Assembly (NCBI GenBank): GCA_002753185.1
Contig: PDZX01000019.1
Span: 1-62,628, forward strand
Reading direction: 5' to 3'
Length of the DNA stretch: 62,628 nucleotides
From: Magnetococcales bacterium WMHbin3
GTDB lineage: Bacteria; Pseudomonadota; Magnetococcia; Magnetococcales; Magnetaquicoccaceae
A program made the position numbers and the translations under genes. The notes beneath the pieces are model-generated. The model saw only the letters and a list, made by a program, of their open reading frames with translations. It was not told the origin of the DNA and did no database searches. Position 1 is the first letter of the stretch. The number at the start of each line of letters is the position of its first letter. This document shows positions 26,359-35,036 of the stretch, one piece after another.

Positions 26359-26723
26359 GGGTCGTCCTCCTGCCGTTGGGCAGTTCCTTCTGCCTTGCTT
26401 TAATGCTTTGTTGCGATGCAGCATAAATCAGGATGGCGCGTTGGGTCAATCTTTTTTTTCGCACTTGCGGAAAAATTTTTTTGATATTAATCATTACTGT
26501 TAAAATAAATTCTTATTTTACCTATTTTTTTATCATTGAATTTCTTATAAATTATAATAAAAATCAAAAAATTAACAAAATCAAAAAAGCACGCCCAACA
26601 CCCCGCGAACCCCGCGCGGCGATCCGGTTTGACGCTGTGCAAGATTCCGGGTATATTGCGTGATGTTGGTTGGGATCATGGATCCTCCCATCGGGGAGCG
26701 CATTCTTGGAGAAGCCATTCGGG
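26359..26723. other. intergenic region between divergent genes, strongly AT-rich
   Basis: No gene is seen. Positions 26445-26590 are an extreme A/T tract with long T and A runs, unlike the surrounding DNA. It probably holds divergent promoters for the 107-residue protein (TTGACC on the minus strand near 26443-26448) and the MORN protein. No convincing operator or RNA was found. The tract could bind a nucleoid protein. Confidence 0.5.
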
Positions 26724-28352
26724 ATGAAGAGCGTCGTTGCCTGCCATCACTGCGGGGCGAAATTCAAGGCCCTCACGGACAATGTGCCCGATCATGGTCG
26801 CGCCTCTCCCTGTCCCTTGTGCGGGCAGACCCTCCATCTGTGGAAATCCGACGACTATTATCATGGGCGCTTTGCCCCTGAAATCGCCGCGTTCCTTCTG
26901 GATCTCAAGCAAACCGGCGCTCCCTCCCTGAGCAGGAGCGAACTGGAAGCCCTGCTCCTGCTGGAGGAGTGGCTCCGGGAGAACGGAACCACCCTGCGGG
27001 AAGCCACCAGTCAGGTGCTGCAGCGCTTTCTGGCGGTGGAGCCGAACCCGGAGGAGTCACGGGAGATCCTGCAGCGCTTCTATGGCGTTCTTGCGCGCAA
27101 AGGGCTGGTATCCGATCATCCCCTGCCTTCCCAGGAGGGACCGTCCGCTGTCGTCCCACCTGGCGCGGCGCTGGAACCGAAGCGAGAAGGGAGTCTCGGC
27201 AGGGTCGCGCTGGTCGTGGCGAGTGTCGTCTCCCTGCTGGTCGGGGCCTGGGCTGCCCGTCATTTTCTGGCTTCGGCCCCGGAGCCGGTTCGGGAGATCC
27301 TGCCTGGCACCTCCGGGCCACGGGTCCTCACCAGCGAGGGGGAGATCAAACCCGTCGCCCCGGCGGAACCCGTCCCGGTGCAGGGGGAGACCCTGCAGCA
27401 GCAGGAAAAACGCCGCATGGACCTGGAGATGGACCGCTGGGCCGCAGAAGTGGTCAAGCGCGCGGAATGGATTCAGAAGGCCGATCAGGCCATCATGGAA
27501 ATCCGCGCGGCCAAGGCCAGACAGGAGGAGGAGCGGCAGCGGCTCGCCAAGGAACAGGCGGCCAAGCCTTCCAGGGAATCCCACTGCAAGGTCGGCGATT
27601 GCCGCAACGGGACCGGAACCTACCGCTTCGACAACGGCGAGGAGTACGTGGGCGAGTGGCGCAATGGTCAGCGTCATGGCATCGGGACCTACACCTTTCT
27701 CAACGGCGAGAAATATCGCGGCGACTGGCGTGATGACCGGATGGAAGGTAAGGGGGTGTTTCATTACCAGGATGGCGCGCGCTACGACGGGGAGTGGCGC
27801 AACAATCAGCGCCATGGTCAGGGGAGCCTCATTCAGGCCAACGGCGACAAGTATGTCGGCCATTGGCGCAATGACAAGAAATTCGGCCCCGGCACCCGCT
27901 ATCTGATGTTCGCCGATTTCCTCGCCAGCCAGCAGCAGACCCGCGATCTCGAGGCGCAACGCGCCCGCGCCGAGGAGGAACAGGCCAAACAGGCGCAACA
28001 GAGCCGCCTCACCATCGAACAGGCCATCCGGCAGGGCCAAACCGGTTGTGTCCAGGGGGATTGCGAGAATGGCAAGGGGGTCTACATCTACTCGTCGGGC
28101 GACTATTATAGCGGGGATTGGGCGGAAGGCAACCGGCAAGGCCAGGGGATTTACGTCTTCAAGCCCGGTGACTATTATACCGGTAGCTGGTATTTGAATC
28201 AGAAGCACGGCCAGGGGTCCTATGTTTTCAAAAGCGGTCAACGCTACGATGGTGGGTGGTGGCTCAACAAAAAGCACGGCCAGGGCACCATCACCTTCGC
28301 CAACGGCATCCGGCAGCGCGGTCAGTGGGACAACGGGGAAATGGCGCGCTGA
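26724..28352 (+). CDS. zinc-ribbon membrane protein with two blocks of MORN repeats
   Basis: About 542 residues. An N-terminal zinc ribbon (CHHCGAKF and CPLCGQ) is followed by a helical region, a single membrane segment near residue 180 (VALVVASVVSLLVGAW), a charged coiled coil and two MORN blocks. The first block has about four repeats (EYVGEWRNGQRHGIGTYTF type). The second also has about four (YYTGSWYLNQKHGQGSYVF). Each block begins after a similar CxxGDCxNG segment. MORN repeats often bind lipids or act as scaffolds. The ATG at 26724 is chosen because the zinc ribbon starts there; a TTG at 26670 is in frame. Confidence 0.82.
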   Translation: MKSVVACHHCGAKFKALTDNVPDHGRASPCPLCGQTLHLWKSDDYYHGRFAPEIAAFLLDLKQTGAPSLSRSELEALLLLEEWLRENGTTLREATSQVLQRFLAVEPNPEESREILQRFYGVLARKGLVSDHPLPSQEGPSAVVPPGAALEPKREGSLGRVALVVASVVSLLVGAWAARHFLASAPEPVREILPGTSGPRVLTSEGEIKPVAPAEPVPVQGETLQQQEKRRMDLEMDRWAAEVVKRAEWIQKADQAIMEIRAAKARQEEERQRLAKEQAAKPSRESHCKVGDCRNGTGTYRFDNGEEYVGEWRNGQRHGIGTYTFLNGEKYRGDWRDDRMEGKGVFHYQDGARYDGEWRNNQRHGQGSLIQANGDKYVGHWRNDKKFGPGTRYLMFADFLASQQQTRDLEAQRARAEEEQAKQAQQSRLTIEQAIRQGQTGCVQGDCENGKGVYIYSSGDYYSGDWAEGNRQGQGIYVFKPGDYYTGSWYLNQKHGQGSYVFKSGQRYDGGWWLNKKHGQGTITFANGIRQRGQWDNGEMAR

Positions 28353-28386
28353 TGCCGCCCGTCACGGTGCAAGGGAGTCGGGATCG

Positions 28387-29622
28387 ATGAACATCATGGC
28401 GAAATTCATTCTCGGGGCGCTCGTGCCCCTGCTGGTCGCGACGGCCTGGGCCGAGCCATCCTCCCCGGCGCAACCCCGGTCGATGCGGGAACACAAGCCG
28501 GGCCATCCGACCGTGACCATCGCCTCCGGCGACGTGGGCGGGGTCTACTACCCGACCGCCGGCGCCATCTGTCAGGCCGTCAGGAAGAGCTACGTCGAAC
28601 AAGGGGTCTCGCATCTCCATTGCGGCGTGGAACCTACGGTGGGGTCGGTTCACAACCTGGAGTCCCTGGCCGACCAGGACGTGGAATTGGGCATCGCCCA
28701 ATCCGACGTGGTCAGCGCCGCCTGGGGCGGGGACAAACCCTTTCAAACCCCGCTCAAGCAGTTGCGCAGCGTCCTCTCCCTCTACACCGAAACCTTGACC
28801 ATGGTCACCCGCGCCAACTCCGGCATCAAACGCATGGAGGACCTGAAAGGCAAACGGATCAACCTCGGCTCCCCCGGTTCCGGGACCGAACGTACCGGAC
28901 GCGAACTCCTGTCGGTCTGCGGCTTCAAGCCCGATGACGCCAACCTGAAAACCCTCAGCCAGGAAGCGGCCATCCAGGCCCTCAGGAAACAGGAGATCGA
29001 TGCCTTCCTCTACGTGGTCGGTCACCCCAACGAAAGCGTCTGGAGCCTCGCCACCACCGAGAAGATCTCCTTCGTGCAACTGGCCGGCGGCTGTCTGGAC
29101 TCCATTCTCGCCAACCGCCACTACGTCAAGACCGTCATTCCCGGTGGCATGTATCCGGGAGTCGAGCAGGACGTCGCCTCCCTGGGGGTGCGCGCCACCC
29201 TGATGTCCACCGCCGACGTCCCCGACGAACTGATCTATACCCTCACCAAGTCGATCGTGGAAAAACTCTACCGCTTCAAGCGCATGGACCCGGACATCGA
29301 GGTCCCCAACCCCAAATCCCTCTTCGAGGGGCTGGTCGCCCCCCTCCACCTGGGGGCGTTCCGCTATTTCCAGGAGCTGCGCGTGCTGGAATTCAAGAAC
29401 ACCGGCACCGACATCATGTCCGGACTGCCCCCCCTGATCGACCGTAACGGGGTGCGGATGACCCTGCTGTTCCCCCCGGACGCCCCCCATGCCCTGCGCT
29501 CCGTCAAGCCCCTGATCGGCGCCCCGAACGACAAGGAGGGGGGGCTGCCGCTCTCCGTGGCCGTCTCGCCGGCCATCTCCCACGACGGCGCGATCTACTG
29601 GCTGATTCACGACACCATGTAG
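28387..29622 (+). CDS. TAXI family TRAP transporter substrate-binding protein
   Basis: A 411-residue periplasmic protein. The signal peptide (FILGALVPLLVATAWA) is followed by TIASGDVGGVYYPTAGAICQ, the classic start of a TAXI domain. IAQSDVVSAAWGG, GSPGSGTERTGRELL and TLSQEAAIQALRKQEIDAF complete the fold. TAXI proteins deliver small acids such as glutamate or 2-oxoglutarate to a fused 4TM-12TM TRAP permease, which is absent here. A potassium transporter gene follows after 15 bases. The C-terminus is longer than usual by roughly 80 residues. Confidence 0.88.
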   Translation: MNIMAKFILGALVPLLVATAWAEPSSPAQPRSMREHKPGHPTVTIASGDVGGVYYPTAGAICQAVRKSYVEQGVSHLHCGVEPTVGSVHNLESLADQDVELGIAQSDVVSAAWGGDKPFQTPLKQLRSVLSLYTETLTMVTRANSGIKRMEDLKGKRINLGSPGSGTERTGRELLSVCGFKPDDANLKTLSQEAAIQALRKQEIDAFLYVVGHPNESVWSLATTEKISFVQLAGGCLDSILANRHYVKTVIPGGMYPGVEQDVASLGVRATLMSTADVPDELIYTLTKSIVEKLYRFKRMDPDIEVPNPKSLFEGLVAPLHLGAFRYFQELRVLEFKNTGTDIMSGLPPLIDRNGVRMTLLFPPDAPHALRSVKPLIGAPNDKEGGLPLSVAVSPAISHDGAIYWLIHDTM

Positions 29623-29637
29623 CCCTCCACGCCCGCC

Positions 29638-31011
29638 ATGCGGCCCGCGGTCATGGAATACGCCATCTCCCGGTTGCTGTTGCTCTCCTTTGTGGGCGCC
29701 ATCCTGGCAGGTGGGGTGTTGTTGTTTCTCCCCTTCAGCCACATGGCCGGCGCCCCGTCCGTCTCCTGGGTGGATGCCCTGTTCACCGCCACTTCGGCGG
29801 TTTGTGTCACCGGTCTTGTCGTGCTCGATACCGGAACCGCCTTCTCCCTGGCCGGACAGGCCATCATTCTCGTCCTGATCCAGATCGGCGGACTGGGCAT
29901 TTTGACCTTCTCCACCTGGTTCATGACCCGTCCCCGTCAGCGGATCGAGATCGCGCAACGCATGCTGCTGGAAACCTCCCACGGGGTCATGGAGCATGTC
30001 GCGCCCCGCCAACTGCTCGCCATCGTCTTCCGTTACACCTTCCTGGCCGAGGCGGTGGGGGCGGCGTTGCTCTATTGGCGCTTCGCGGGGGATTTTCCCG
30101 GCTGGAGCGCGGGGTGGATGGCGGTGTTTCATGCCGTCTCCGCGTTTTGCAACGCCGGTTTCGGCCTGTTGTCGGACAACCTGATACGCTATCGCGCCGA
30201 TCCGCTGGTCAACCTGGTGATCATGGGGCTGATCGTGCTGGGGGGATTGGGCTTCGTGGTCGCAGCCGACCTGAACGCCTGGATCGGGGGCAAAAGGGGG
30301 GGGCTGCCGGTTCGGCTCTCCTTGCACTCCAGGCTGGTGCTGCGCACCACCCTGGCGCTGATTCTGGCCGGGGGGGTGGCCATCGCCTGGGCGGAGTGGG
30401 GGAGGGTGGCCATGAGCCAGTCGCCCGGCACCCTCCTCATGGAGAGTTTTTTTCTTTCCATTTCCAGCCGTACTGCCGGGTTCAATACCGTGGCCATGGA
30501 GCAGTTGACCAATACCACCCTGTGCCTGGTGGTGTTCCTGATGCTCATCGGCGGATCGCCCGGTTCCACGGCCGGTGGGATCAAGACCACCACTGCGGCG
30601 GTCTGCTACTACCTGTTGCGCTCCAGGGCGCGCAACCGGCCAGGGGTGGAGTGCCTGGAGCGCAGCCTCCCGGAAGAGACCGTCACCCGCGCCCTGCTGA
30701 TCGTCGCCGCCTATCTGCTGGCCACGGTCGTGGGCACCTTGATCCTGCAAATCACCGAAGGGGGAGGGGGGCCGTTCCATGCCAGCACGGGGAACACCTT
30801 TCTGGCCTGCCTGTTCGAGAGCGTCTCCGCGTTGGGCACCGTGGGCCTCACCACCGGTTTGACCCCCAATCTGACCACCACGGGCAAGCTGGTGGTCATC
30901 GTCCTGATGTTTATTGGTCGGGTGGGTCCGCTGCTGCTGGCCTCGGTCCTCGTCGGGCAGGTGCGCCGCCTGCGCTACGCCTGTCCGGAGGAGAACGTCA
31001 ATATCGGTTGA
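29638..31011 (+). CDS. TrkH/KtrB family potassium uptake channel subunit
   Basis: A 457-residue inner-membrane protein with four M1-P-M2 repeats. The four selectivity-filter loops can be read: TSAVCVTGLVV, VSAFCNAGFGLL, SSRTAGFNTVAM and SVSALGTVGLTTGL. Length and repeat form favour KtrB over E. coli TrkH. The regulatory KtrA/TrkA subunit is not adjacent; a matching gene lies at 53.4 kb. The start at 29638 is uncertain, and the ATG at 29653 is an alternative. Confidence 0.92.
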   Translation: MRPAVMEYAISRLLLLSFVGAILAGGVLLFLPFSHMAGAPSVSWVDALFTATSAVCVTGLVVLDTGTAFSLAGQAIILVLIQIGGLGILTFSTWFMTRPRQRIEIAQRMLLETSHGVMEHVAPRQLLAIVFRYTFLAEAVGAALLYWRFAGDFPGWSAGWMAVFHAVSAFCNAGFGLLSDNLIRYRADPLVNLVIMGLIVLGGLGFVVAADLNAWIGGKRGGLPVRLSLHSRLVLRTTLALILAGGVAIAWAEWGRVAMSQSPGTLLMESFFLSISSRTAGFNTVAMEQLTNTTLCLVVFLMLIGGSPGSTAGGIKTTTAAVCYYLLRSRARNRPGVECLERSLPEETVTRALLIVAAYLLATVVGTLILQITEGGGGPFHASTGNTFLACLFESVSALGTVGLTTGLTPNLTTTGKLVVIVLMFIGRVGPLLLASVLVGQVRRLRYACPEENVNIG

Positions 31012-31020
31012 GCCGACCCG

Positions 31021-31836
31021 TCACACCAGGCCGGAGTTGCGGGCGAACAGGTGCGCCCCACTGGTCAGCGCCTTGGCCAGCGAATCCTGATGCGATGGCT
31101 GCTGGAGGAGTTTCTCTTCCAGGCGGTTGGAGATGAAGGCCATCTCCACCAGCACCGACGGGATGTCCGGCGCCTTGAGAACCGCGAACTCCGCCTGTTT
31201 GATGGTCCGGAAGTGCAAGGAGAGCGCCGGCGTCCGGGAGATCGAGTTGAGCAGGGTGCTGCCCAACATCAGGGAGCGGTTCAGGGAATCCCGTTGCGAC
31301 AGATCCATCAGGATGCCCTTCACCTCCTGGTCCGTGACATCGTCCAGATCCACGCCGCCGATGAGGTCAACGCTGTTTTCCCGTTCTTCCAGTTGCCGGA
31401 TCGCCTTGTCCGGGGAGGGTTTGCCGCTTTCCGACAGGCAATAGACCGACGCCCCGCGCGCCGTGGAGATGCGGAAGGCGTCGGCATGCAGGCTGATGAA
31501 CAGGTCCGCCTGTTTTTTGCGCGCCACGGAGACCCGCTGCTGCAAGGGCACATGATAATCGTCCGTCCGGGTCAGCATGGCCGTGAAGCCGGGCATGTGG
31601 TTGATCATGTCGGCCACCCGCCGCGCCACTTCCAGGGTGACATCCTTCTCTTTCAGGCCGCCGAAGCCGATGGCGCCCGGATCCGATCCGCCATGTCCGG
31701 GGTCGATGGCGATCAATACCCCCCGGCTGGACGAGCGGGTGGCGGCGTCGATGCCGGCATGGGCCAGGGAGGCGGGCAGCAGCGCGCCGGCGGCGGTCAG
31801 GGCCATGCGCTTGAGCAGGGTGCGGCGATCTATCAT
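31021..31836 (-). CDS. N-acetylmuramoyl-L-alanine amidase with twin-arginine signal
   Basis: A 271-residue zinc amidase that splits peptidoglycan between MurNAc and the stem peptide. The signal peptide begins DRRTLLKRMALTAAGALL and ends AHA, a twin-arginine export signal like those of AmiA and AmiC. Zinc ligands appear in AIDPGHGGSDPGAIG, in the KEKDVTLEVA glutamate and in FISLHADAF; VEMAFISN carries the catalytic glutamate. The ATG at 31836 is preferred because GGAG lies seven bases upstream and it places the twin arginines at the N-terminus. Confidence 0.92.
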   Translation of the reverse strand: MIDRRTLLKRMALTAAGALLPASLAHAGIDAATRSSSRGVLIAIDPGHGGSDPGAIGFGGLKEKDVTLEVARRVADMINHMPGFTAMLTRTDDYHVPLQQRVSVARKKQADLFISLHADAFRISTARGASVYCLSESGKPSPDKAIRQLEERENSVDLIGGVDLDDVTDQEVKGILMDLSQRDSLNRSLMLGSTLLNSISRTPALSLHFRTIKQAEFAVLKAPDIPSVLVEMAFISNRLEEKLLQQPSHQDSLAKALTSGAHLFARNSGLV

Positions 31837-32088
31837 GACTTTTCTCCGTGCAAATAACAATTTTTTGACGGTTCTTGCGGCTTTCATGGCGATTTTTCCG
31901 ATTCATTTCAATAATTTGATTCGGTTGTTACCGGTTGGGTTCGCCCCCCCCGACAAGCCCTTCTAAGCAAACGCCGTACCGATTTCGTGAGTCTTTTTTG
32001 ACGCTGGCGGATGGCATGGCCAGGGATTTGGTGTATGATGTGCTAGAGCGGAGCAGGCCTTGTTCAACCACAGCGGGAGAAGAGCATC

Positions 32089-32826
32089 ATGTCCATGGAA
32101 GACCCGGAGGAGATCGCCAAATTCGAAAGGATGGCCCACGAGTGGTGGGATCCGGATGGGAAATTCAAGCCCCTGCACCGGATCAACCCCTTGCGGACCG
32201 GCTACATCCGCTCCCGCTTGAGCCAGGATGCGGAAAACCGGCTGGATGGGTTGGAGCTGCTCGACATCGGCTGCGGGGGGGGGATTCTCTCCGAGTCCCT
32301 GGACGCGCTGGGGGCCAGGGTGACGGCCATCGATCGCTCCGAGACCATCATCAACGTGGCCAGGAGTCACCAGAAGGAGAGCGGCTCACACGTGGATTAC
32401 CGGGTGCAAACCCTGGAGGATCTGGCGCGGGAGCGGGGGGCGGGCTTCGATGCGGTGCTGGCCATGGAGGTGCTGGAGCATGTCCCGGACGTGCCCTCCT
32501 TTCTGCGGGAGTGCGCGGCACTGCTCAAGCCGGGGGGGCATTTCTTCTTCGCCACCCTCAACAAGACCCCTCAGGCGTGGCTGCTGGCCATCGTCGGCGC
32601 GGAGTACGTCCTGCGCTGGCTGCCACGGGGCACACACGATTTCGAGAAGTTCATCCGACCGTCGGATCTGGGGCGCTGGCTGCGCGGGGCCGGAATCGGC
32701 ATGCGTGATGTCACGGGGATGCGTTATGTCCCCTGGCGGGATGCCTGGGAGCTGGCGATCGGGGATGCCAGTGTCAATTACCTTGGCTATGGTCTGCGGA
32801 TGGACCCGCCGGAGGCGCGGGGGTGA
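32089..32826 (+). CDS. ubiG: ubiquinone biosynthesis O-methyltransferase UbiG
   Basis: A 245-residue SAM enzyme for both O-methylations in ubiquinone synthesis. It starts with the typical EEIAKFERMAHEWWDPDGKF and has motif I LLDIGCGGGILSESL, then AMEVLEHVPD and LNKTPQAWLLAIVGAEYVL. The end (DASVNYLGYG) is typical too. The last 53 bases overlap the 3' end of the convergent DUF6476-like gene. Ubiquinone is the substrate pool for the probable RquA at 44.8 kb. Confidence 0.96.
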   Translation: MSMEDPEEIAKFERMAHEWWDPDGKFKPLHRINPLRTGYIRSRLSQDAENRLDGLELLDIGCGGGILSESLDALGARVTAIDRSETIINVARSHQKESGSHVDYRVQTLEDLARERGAGFDAVLAMEVLEHVPDVPSFLRECAALLKPGGHFFFATLNKTPQAWLLAIVGAEYVLRWLPRGTHDFEKFIRPSDLGRWLRGAGIGMRDVTGMRYVPWRDAWELAIGDASVNYLGYGLRMDPPEARG

Positions 32827-33100
32827 GACGGATCCGGCGCTGCAGTTTGCCCTGGGCGGAAAAGAGCAGCAGTTGCGCGTCGCCGTCCTCCTGGCGGGCC
32901 AGGAGCGCGACTCCGCTGGTACCCATGCCGGTCATGCGGGTCACCTTCGTTCCGGGGGGCAGGGCGATGGTCTCTTCCAGAGTCGCCGGGGGTGGGGGTG
33001 TCTTGGCCGGGGAGCTTTGCAGAGCCGTTGCCACCAGCACCCCGAGACCGGCCAGGAGGAGCAGGGCGCTGACGATGACGAAGATTTTGATGGCGCGCAA
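32774..33100 (-). CDS. small membrane protein, DUF6476-like
   Basis: About 108 residues. One N-terminal membrane helix (IKIFVIVSALLLLAGLGVLV) is followed by a proline linker and a small beta-rich region (ALPPGTKVTRMTGMG, RQEDGDAQLLLFSAQGKL). This layout matches DUF6476, a family I associate with Alphaproteobacteria, often divergent from an rluD-type gene as here. No ATG lies near the helix; a TTG at 33100 is the best start. It overlaps the ubiG 3' end by 53 bases. Confidence 0.65.
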   Translation of the reverse strand: MRAIKIFVIVSALLLLAGLGVLVATALQSSPAKTPPPPATLEETIALPPGTKVTRMTGMGTSGVALLARQEDGDAQLLLFSAQGKLQRRIRLTPAPPAGPSADHSQGN

Positions 33101-33127
33101 AAACGTACCGTTCGCTGCTGGGGTGTG

Positions 33128-34132
33128 ATGATGACGCAGACACGCACCGTGCGCATCCCGGAGACCACCCATCGGGAGCGCCTGGACAAGGCCATCGCGG
33201 CGGCGGATGGCGCGTTGAGCCGGTCGGCGGTCCTGCGTCTGCTCAAGGAGGGTGGGGTCACCCGTCCCGATGGCAGTATACCGCGACCGGACGACAAGGC
33301 AAGCGCGGGCGAGATTTTTTTGTTGGTGATTCCGCCCCCCGAAGCGATCGAGGCGCAGCCGGAGGAGATTCCCCTGGAGGTGGTGTTCGAGGATGACGCC
33401 ATCCTCGTGATCAACAAGCCACCGGGCCTGGCGGTGCATGCCGGGGCCGGACGCCACTCCGGGGTGCTGGTCAACGCCCTGTTGCACCATTGCGGCGGGC
33501 CGGAGCGGCCGGGAGGGTTGTCCGGCATCGGCGGGGCGTTGCGGCCCGGCATCGTCCATCGCCTGGACATGGATACCAGCGGGTTGCTGGTGGTGGCCAA
33601 GCACGACGCGGCCCATCGTCATCTGGCCGGTCAGTTCGAGGCCCATACCGCGTATCGGCGTTATCTGGCCCTGGTCAGGGGGCATACGGCGCTCGCCTCC
33701 GGGAGCGTCGATGCCCCCATCGGCCGCAACCCCCGCGACCGCAAGAAAATGGCCGTGGAACCCAGGCATGGCCGGCGTGCCGTCACCCACTGGCAACGGC
33801 TGGAGAGCCTGCCCGGTTGCACGTTGCTCGCCTGCCGGCTGGAGACCGGGCGCACCCATCAGATTCGGGTCCACATGGCCCATATCGGCCATCCCGTGCT
33901 GGGGGATCCCCTGTACTCCCGTCCCTTTCATCCCCCGGCCTCCTGGCCGGAGGCGGCGCGGGAGCTGGTGACCGGTTTCCGGCGTCAGGCCCTGCATGCC
34001 GAGCAGCTCACCATCGTGCATCCGGTCACGGGATTGGAGATGTGCTTTTCCGCCGCGCCCCCGGAGGATTTTCAGCGCTTGCTGGCTGGGCTGCGCACGA
34101 TATTACTTGACACCGAGACGCGTTTGCGATAG
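33128..34132 (+). CDS. rluD: 23S rRNA/tRNA pseudouridine synthase, RluA/RluD family
   Basis: A 334-residue enzyme. An N-terminal S4 RNA-binding domain (RLDKAIAAADGALSRSAVL) is followed by the synthase domain with the catalytic aspartate in IVHRLDMDTSGLLVVAK. RETGRTHQIRVH-type sequence (LETGRTHQIRVHM) and GDPLY complete the active site. RluD modifies helix 69 of 23S rRNA; RluC-type specificity cannot be excluded. Two adjacent ATGs (33128, 33131) are possible starts. It is divergent from the DUF6476-like gene, with only 27 bases between starts. Confidence 0.9.
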   Translation: MMTQTRTVRIPETTHRERLDKAIAAADGALSRSAVLRLLKEGGVTRPDGSIPRPDDKASAGEIFLLVIPPPEAIEAQPEEIPLEVVFEDDAILVINKPPGLAVHAGAGRHSGVLVNALLHHCGGPERPGGLSGIGGALRPGIVHRLDMDTSGLLVVAKHDAAHRHLAGQFEAHTAYRRYLALVRGHTALASGSVDAPIGRNPRDRKKMAVEPRHGRRAVTHWQRLESLPGCTLLACRLETGRTHQIRVHMAHIGHPVLGDPLYSRPFHPPASWPEAARELVTGFRRQALHAEQLTIVHPVTGLEMCFSAAPPEDFQRLLAGLRTILLDTETRLR

Positions 34133-34175
34133 TACAACTAATGAAAAAATCTGAATTTTATTTGGGAAACGCGAC

Positions 34176-35036
34176 ATGAACTGGATCTGGTATCTGCCTG
34201 TCATATTGGTTGTCGCCCTTGCTGGCGTGTTTTATCCGGTGTTCAGCAGGCGCGGGGGATCTCCCTTGCCCATTGGCCTGGAAGGGGATCCGGGGGTGGA
34301 ACTGGCCGTCGAGCGGGATGCACTGCTGGTGCAAATCAAGGAGTTGGACGCCACGGACAGCGGGGATGCAGAGAGCGTGGCGGCGCGTGCGGCCATGGAA
34401 CGGGAGTTGGCGGCGGTTCTCAACCGTCTGGACCAGTTGGCGTCGGCCCCGCCCGTCCAGGCGATGGCTATCGTGCCGCGCAACCCCTTGCAGATCTCCA
34501 TTGCCCTGTCGCTCATGCTGGTGATCGGGGTGTTGACTGCGGGGTCCTATCTGGTTCTGGGCACCACGGAGAAGATCGAACCGGCTGCCCAGGGCGAGAG
34601 CTTCCCACCCGAATTCGTCGCCATGGTGGAGCAGTCGGCCCAGAAGCTGCGCGACAACCCGGATGACGTGCCGGGCTGGTTGCGGCTGGCGCGCTCCTAC
34701 GTGGTGCTCTCCCGCCCGGCGGAGGCGATGGCGGCTTACGCCATGATCCTCTCCCGGCATCCGGGCACGATGGATGCCTCTGTAGGCCTGGCCGAACTGG
34801 AAGTGCAAAGCAACGACCCCAAGGTACAGGAAGAGGGGATCAAGCGGTTCCAGAGGGTGATCGCCAGTGATCCGGATCGTCCGGAGGCGTTGTGGGTCCT
34901 GGGAGGGGTGGCGATGCGTTCCGGGGATCGCGCCACGGCCCTGACCCACTGGAAACGCCTGCAACCCCTGCTCCAGCCCGGCACCTCGGCGCGGCGTACC
35001 GTGGATCAGGCCATCCGGGAGGCGGAGCGCCAGTGA
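34176..35036 (+). CDS. ccmI: cytochrome c biogenesis protein CcmI/CycH-like
   Basis: 286 residues. An N-terminal membrane helix (WIWYLPVILVVALAGVFYPV), a coiled coil of about 60 residues (ELAVERDALLVQIKELDA type), a second membrane helix (ALSLMLVIGVLTAGSYLVL) and a periplasmic TPR domain match CcmI. CcmI holds apocytochrome c for heme ligation by CcmF/CcmH. Other ccm genes are not in this window. An unknown exported protein is coupled downstream by a GTGA overlap. Confidence 0.8.
   Translation: MNWIWYLPVILVVALAGVFYPVFSRRGGSPLPIGLEGDPGVELAVERDALLVQIKELDATDSGDAESVAARAAMERELAAVLNRLDQLASAPPVQAMAIVPRNPLQISIALSLMLVIGVLTAGSYLVLGTTEKIEPAAQGESFPPEFVAMVEQSAQKLRDNPDDVPGWLRLARSYVVLSRPAEAMAAYAMILSRHPGTMDASVGLAELEVQSNDPKVQEEGIKRFQRVIASDPDRPEALWVLGGVAMRSGDRATALTHWKRLQPLLQPGTSARRTVDQAIREAERQ

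Noticed and set aside
28291..30780. 829-codon antisense frame across the TAXI and TrkH genes
   Set aside because: Compositionally biased shadow of two clearly real genes; no recognisable motif.
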